Below, piece after piece: positions 60,932-64,000 of a DNA stretch of 64,000 bases (within the stretch, counting starts at the first letter, position 1; the number at the start of each line of letters is the position of its first letter). The notes beneath the pieces are model-generated. The model made no database searches. It was not told the origin of the DNA and was given only the letters and a program-made list of their open reading frames with translations. This DNA comes from Paenibacillus durus (lineage in GTDB: Bacteria; Bacillota; Bacilli; Paenibacillales; Paenibacillaceae), in assembly GCF_000756615.1 (NCBI RefSeq), contig NZ_CP009288.1:2666001-2730000 (forward strand), read 5' to 3'. The position numbers and the translations under genes are program-made.

Positions 60932-61123
60932 CGTTGACCAGGGCAGCTAACGTTGCAAAAAGCTATAACAGGCGGTTCCATCATCAGCGGACCGTCTGTT
61001 ATTTTTTTTGCCAAAGACTTGGCGGCTTCTGTGTGTTAGAATGATATTTGGATGATATACCCAGTCATGGAAAACTCCGCGAATATCCGCGGATCGTTGA
61101 TCGGAGCCTTGGGAGGAACACGG

Positions 61124-61918
61124 ATGGCCGGAAGTCTGCTTGTCGTTTTTCTGCTTACGATGATTATACACACCGCCGAGACGCTGTCGTATTCTGTCCG
61201 GTACGCTGGAGTAAAATTGAATAAAATCGCGATCTCGCTGTCCCTGACCGGCATTATTGTACTGGTATCGAGGACGGCCAATCTGATTCAGGCCCCGCTG
61301 ACTGCCAATTTTGTGGATATGGCGAGATTAGATCCCAGCTTTCACCTGAAGAATTATTTAAGGATTATCCTGCTGGGCGGCTCGCTCGGAACGCTGATCG
61401 CGATCGGACTGTTTCCCACATTTATCGGACTGTTCGCGCGCATCATTTCCAAGCTGGAGATCCAAGGTTCCATACCGAAGCTGCTGGCCAGCGTCACCAT
61501 CGGACAATTGAAAAATACCCGCAAATATGTCAGACGGCCGAAAATCCGGCTGCACTATTTCCGGTATCTGGATGTTCCAAAACGGTTGATCGTGCTGAAT
61601 ATTTTCGTTACGGCCTTTTATACGGTGGGGGTCATGTCGTCACTGTACGCAGCCCATCTCATTCCGAAGTACAGCACGACCGCTTCCCAGGCCTCGGGGA
61701 TTATTAACGGGATGGCGACGATCCTGCTGACGATCTTCATCGACCCGCAGCTCGGGCTGATTACAGACAAGGCGACGGCCAGCGAGGAACACCGCAGACG
61801 GCTCGGCAAGGTATATGTATTGCTCATGGGCTCCCGGTTTCTGGGCACGCTGCTCGGTCAGCTCGTTCTCGTTCCCGCCGCCTATCTGATCAGCATGATT
61901 GTTGGGCTGATGGTTTGA
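61124..61918 (+). CDS. amj: Lipid II flippase, Amj family
   Basis: 264 residues, about seven membrane helices. LLTMIIHTAETLSYSVRYAGVKL at the N-terminus and IALSLSLTGIIVLVSRTANLIQAPL-like helix 2 fit Amj (YdaH), the alternate lipid II flippase that backs up MurJ in Bacillus. The ATG at 61124 fits GGGAGGA; a reading from 61052 lacks a ribosome site. Confidence 0.82.
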   Translation: MAGSLLVVFLLTMIIHTAETLSYSVRYAGVKLNKIAISLSLTGIIVLVSRTANLIQAPLTANFVDMARLDPSFHLKNYLRIILLGGSLGTLIAIGLFPTFIGLFARIISKLEIQGSIPKLLASVTIGQLKNTRKYVRRPKIRLHYFRYLDVPKRLIVLNIFVTAFYTVGVMSSLYAAHLIPKYSTTASQASGIINGMATILLTIFIDPQLGLITDKATASEEHRRRLGKVYVLLMGSRFLGTLLGQLVLVPAAYLISMIVGLMV

Positions 61919-61951
61919 GAGGCCGGTAAAGTGAGATAAGGAGAGGTTTCA

Positions 61952-62809
61952 TTGACTCAATCGGAGAACCGGAGCGCGGACGGCGTTGCCCTTGTCACCG
62001 GGGCTTCCAGCGGCTTCGGACTGCTGACGGCAGTTAAGCTGGCGGAGCAGGGCTTTAAGGTTATTGCAGCGATGCGTGATCCATTGAGAAAAGAAGATCT
62101 GGAGCGGCTGGCAGAGCGGTCCGGCGTTCTGGATCGCCTGCATGTGATGCGCATGGATGTGACCGACCCTGCCGGGATCGAACAGGCCGTCTCGGGAGTG
62201 CTGGCCGCTTACGGCAGAATCGACGTCCTGGTTAATAATGCCGGCTACGCGGCGGGCGGCTTTGTGGAAGAGGTGCCGATGGAGGAGTGGCGGCGGCAGC
62301 TGGAAACGAACTTTTTCGGCCTGGTCGCGGTAACGAAGGCCATTCTTCCTGCGATGCGGGAGCGGCGCACGGGGCTCATTATCAATATCGGCAGCGTCAG
62401 CGGTCTGGCCGCTTTTCCCGGCTTTGCGCCTTACGCGGCTTCCAAGTTCGCGGTTGAGGGCTTCAGCGAGAGCCTGCGGCATGAAATGTCGCCGTTTGGA
62501 GTGAAGGTCGTTCTGCTGGAGCCGGGGGCATACCGCACCGCCATATGGAACAAGGGGCTGTCGCAGATTAGCACCACGGATGGATCTCCTTACCAAGCGC
62601 GTCTGGATGCGGTGCTCCGGTATGCGCGCAAGTCCGCCGATACGGCCCCCGATCCGCAGGAGGTTGCCGACCTGATCGGGCGCATAGTGCAGATGCGCTC
62701 GCCCCGCCTGCGCTACGTGCTCGGAAGAGGCTCCCGGCTGATGATCGGAGGCAGGAATCTGCTGCCGTGGGGCTGGTTCGAGCGAATCGTCGCCTGGGCG
62801 CTCAAATAA
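61952..62809 (+). CDS. Short-chain dehydrogenase/reductase
   Basis: 285 residues. TGASSGFGLLTAVKLA cofactor site, NNAGYAAGG, catalytic Ser-x-Tyr-x3-Lys in IGSVSGLAA and YAASKFAVEG. C-terminal extension of about 30 residues. Classical SDR, substrate unknown. TTG start behind AAGGAGAGG. Confidence 0.87.
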   Translation: MTQSENRSADGVALVTGASSGFGLLTAVKLAEQGFKVIAAMRDPLRKEDLERLAERSGVLDRLHVMRMDVTDPAGIEQAVSGVLAAYGRIDVLVNNAGYAAGGFVEEVPMEEWRRQLETNFFGLVAVTKAILPAMRERRTGLIINIGSVSGLAAFPGFAPYAASKFAVEGFSESLRHEMSPFGVKVVLLEPGAYRTAIWNKGLSQISTTDGSPYQARLDAVLRYARKSADTAPDPQEVADLIGRIVQMRSPRLRYVLGRGSRLMIGGRNLLPWGWFERIVAWALK

Positions 62810-62882
62810 TGGCGATGTTTGAATTTTACCTTTCAGTAGTCTATTGTAGAGCTAGGTACATAACAGTGATTGGAGGCAACCG

Positions 62883-63284
62883 ATGCCTGATTTTATGGAG
62901 TTCCAGCTTTGTTTCGATGAAGCGGGACGCGAAATTGAAATTCTTGATGTAACCCGCATCGGCGAGAATGAATACCGGATCGAGGAGACACCTGTGTTCA
63001 GACCGGACTTGTCCCTGGGTGACATCATCAAAGTGAAAGAAGAACGCGGCGTCTATTACTACGTGGAAACAGTGCGTAAATCGGACTACGTGAAAATGGT
63101 CAGGCTGCTCAGCCGGGAAGCCGCACAGTCGCCGGAGCTTGCATCATTCAGGAAGCGGGTGCTTAAATGCGGCGGGAAATGGGAGACCGTATTCGGCGGG
63201 GTGCTCATTATTCACGTTCCGAAGGCAGTGGATCAGCTATTGAAGGCTGAACTTGATAAGATTACCCGTGCTTACGGTATTTAA
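62883..63284 (+). CDS. DUF4265-like protein
   Basis: 133 residues, beta-rich: MEFQLCFDEAGREIEILDVTRIG, FRPDLSLGDIIKVKEERGVYYYVETVRKS. Resembles the DUF4265 family. Cytosolic. Close behind it is the signal peptidase gene (15 bases). Confidence 0.65.
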   Translation: MPDFMEFQLCFDEAGREIEILDVTRIGENEYRIEETPVFRPDLSLGDIIKVKEERGVYYYVETVRKSDYVKMVRLLSREAAQSPELASFRKRVLKCGGKWETVFGGVLIIHVPKAVDQLLKAELDKITRAYGI

Positions 63285-63299
63285 CGGAGGTTAATAAAA

Positions 63300-63812
63300 G
63301 TGAACAAATTCACCAAACTGATTAAAGATTGGGTACCGACCCTTCTAATTGCCATTGTCCTTTCTTTGCTAATTCGCAGCTATGTCGCCGAAGCGATGAG
63401 AGTTCCGACAGAGTCGATGGTTCCGACTATCCAGGTGGGTGACCGGCTGATTGTGGAAAAAATGCTATGGGCCACTTCACTAAAGCATGGAGACATCGTC
63501 GTGTTCCATCCTCCCATCGCCGGCGAGACGAAGCTGTTCGTCAAGCGGCTGATCGGACTGCCGGGAGATATTGTGCAGATTAAGGATGGCGCGCTGTACC
63601 GAAACGGGGCCAAGGTGGACGAAACATACCTTACCGTGAAGATGGATTACTCCTTTGGACCGGTTACGGTTCCGAAAGATCATTATTTTTTCCTGGGGGA
63701 CAACCGGAATATCAGCTTCGACGCGCATTTATGGGACACGCCCTTTGTCGCGAAGGATAAGCTGATCGGCAAAGTCGTGCTGGAGATTCCCCTCCATAAG
63801 CTGCGGGATTGA
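63300..63812 (+). CDS. sipS: Signal peptidase I
   Basis: 170 residues. One N-terminal membrane helix (about 10-28). Catalytic Ser39 in TESMVPTI and Lys82 in VKRLIGLPGD; then box E GDNRNISFDAH (Asn-Ile-Ser-Phe-Asp version of GDNRxxSxDSR, with His for the usual Arg). GTG start behind ACGGAGG. Removes signal peptides of exported proteins. Confidence 0.9.
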   Translation: MNKFTKLIKDWVPTLLIAIVLSLLIRSYVAEAMRVPTESMVPTIQVGDRLIVEKMLWATSLKHGDIVVFHPPIAGETKLFVKRLIGLPGDIVQIKDGALYRNGAKVDETYLTVKMDYSFGPVTVPKDHYFFLGDNRNISFDAHLWDTPFVAKDKLIGKVVLEIPLHKLRD

Positions 63813-63840
63813 CCTTAGGAAATTGCAAAATAAATCAACG

Positions 63841-64000
63841 AAGACGAAGGGTAAGTAGACGTATGATAGGAATTTGCAGAGAGCCGGCGGTGGCTGCGAG
63901 CCGGTGTTCCGCATACGATTGAATGGCCTTCCGAGTTGCTGTCCCGAGCCCGGCGCGCCGGTCGTAGGGATACGCCGGGTTTCCCGCCGTTATCAGAGGG
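63841..64000 (+). ncRNA. T-box leader, truncated by the window edge
   Basis: The series GAAGGGTAAGTAGACG, then GGAATTTGCAGAGAGCCGGC, apical loop GGTGGCTGCGA, GCCGG and TTCC is the typical stem I of T-box riboswitches. The window ends in TTATCAGAGGG, just where the antiterminator T-box (TGGNACCGCG) would begin. The specifier codon is not certain. A tRNA-synthetase or amino-acid gene is expected beyond the edge. Confidence 0.75.

Noticed and set aside
61052..61123. Longer amj start with 24 extra residues
   Set aside because: No ribosome site at 61052, while GGGAGGA lies 6 bases before the ATG at 61124, and the family begins at that point.

Overview
The window reads like the chromosome of an endospore-forming, low-to-mid GC Gram-positive diazotroph, most probably Paenibacillus. 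The grounds are strong AGGAGG-type ribosome sites with frequent GTG/TTG starts, a GlnR-type nitrogen box pair, a T-box leader, an Amj-type lipid II flippase, YesMN two-component genes and CWB2 proteins. No rRNA, tRNA, CRISPR array or intact mobile element was seen.

Region 1 (1-20.4 kb) is an alternative-nitrogenase island in three transcription blocks. Block A (1-9.5 kb) is a vanadium nitrogenase operon: the 3' end of vnfH, then vnfD, vnfG, vnfK, vnfE and vnfN. It continues with a split homocitrate synthase (NifV-omega, then NifV-alpha) and an HTH + periplasmic-binding-like regulator, and ends at a strong terminator. VnfD has C257, H423 and the T335-G-G-P-R loop, numbered exactly as in the Azotobacter V-enzyme. 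Block B (9.6-15.5 kb) has its own promoter flanked by two perfect TGTNAN7TNACA (GlnR/TnrA-type) boxes. It encodes a FecCD-type ABC importer and an unassigned nitrogenase-like pair (called D' and K' here). D' and K' keep the six cluster cysteines, but D' has lost the cofactor Cys/His ligands. Block C (15.5-20.4 kb) has a promoter with near-consensus nitrogen boxes and a long leader. It encodes a second NifE/NifN-like scaffold pair, a HEPN-like helical protein and a second NifV-omega without its own alpha partner. The island ends at a terminator-like hairpin and an IS3-family remnant.

Region 2 (20.6-23 kb) holds the IS remnant, an FMN azoreductase, a broken drug/metabolite transporter and an intact one. 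Region 3 (23-28 kb) is a trehalose locus: phospho-trehalase, PTS EIIBCA and a GntR repressor, with two identical palindromic operators, one lying exactly in the promoter spacer. Region 4 (28-38 kb) carries a MarR-regulated ABC exporter, a CWB2 lipoprotein, a small Met-rich exported protein, an ECF sigma factor with a membrane protein and an ABC pair, and a DMT transporter. Region 5 (38-44 kb) is a GntR/FCD-controlled uronate or keto-sugar operon: IolB-like isomerase, two tandem YhcH/YiaL proteins, an MFS carrier, KduD and a D-2-hydroxyacid dehydrogenase. Region 6 (44-50.7 kb) has an OmpR-type two-component pair with a small membrane protein, the pxpBCA 5-oxoprolinase operon, a spermidine-synthase-like gene and two very small proteins. 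Region 7 (50.8-60.3 kb) is a YesMN two-component system followed by an FbpABC-like (iron, phosphonate or phosphate-ester) ABC system with a second binding protein and a PP2C-like protein. Region 8 (60.3-64 kb) holds housekeeping genes (membrane protein, Amj, SDR, DUF4265-like, signal peptidase I) and a T-box leader cut by the window edge.

The most unusual content is Blocks B and C: apparently nitrogen-regulated nitrogenase-superfamily genes of unknown function placed beside a V-nitrogenase and a metal- or metallophore-type importer.
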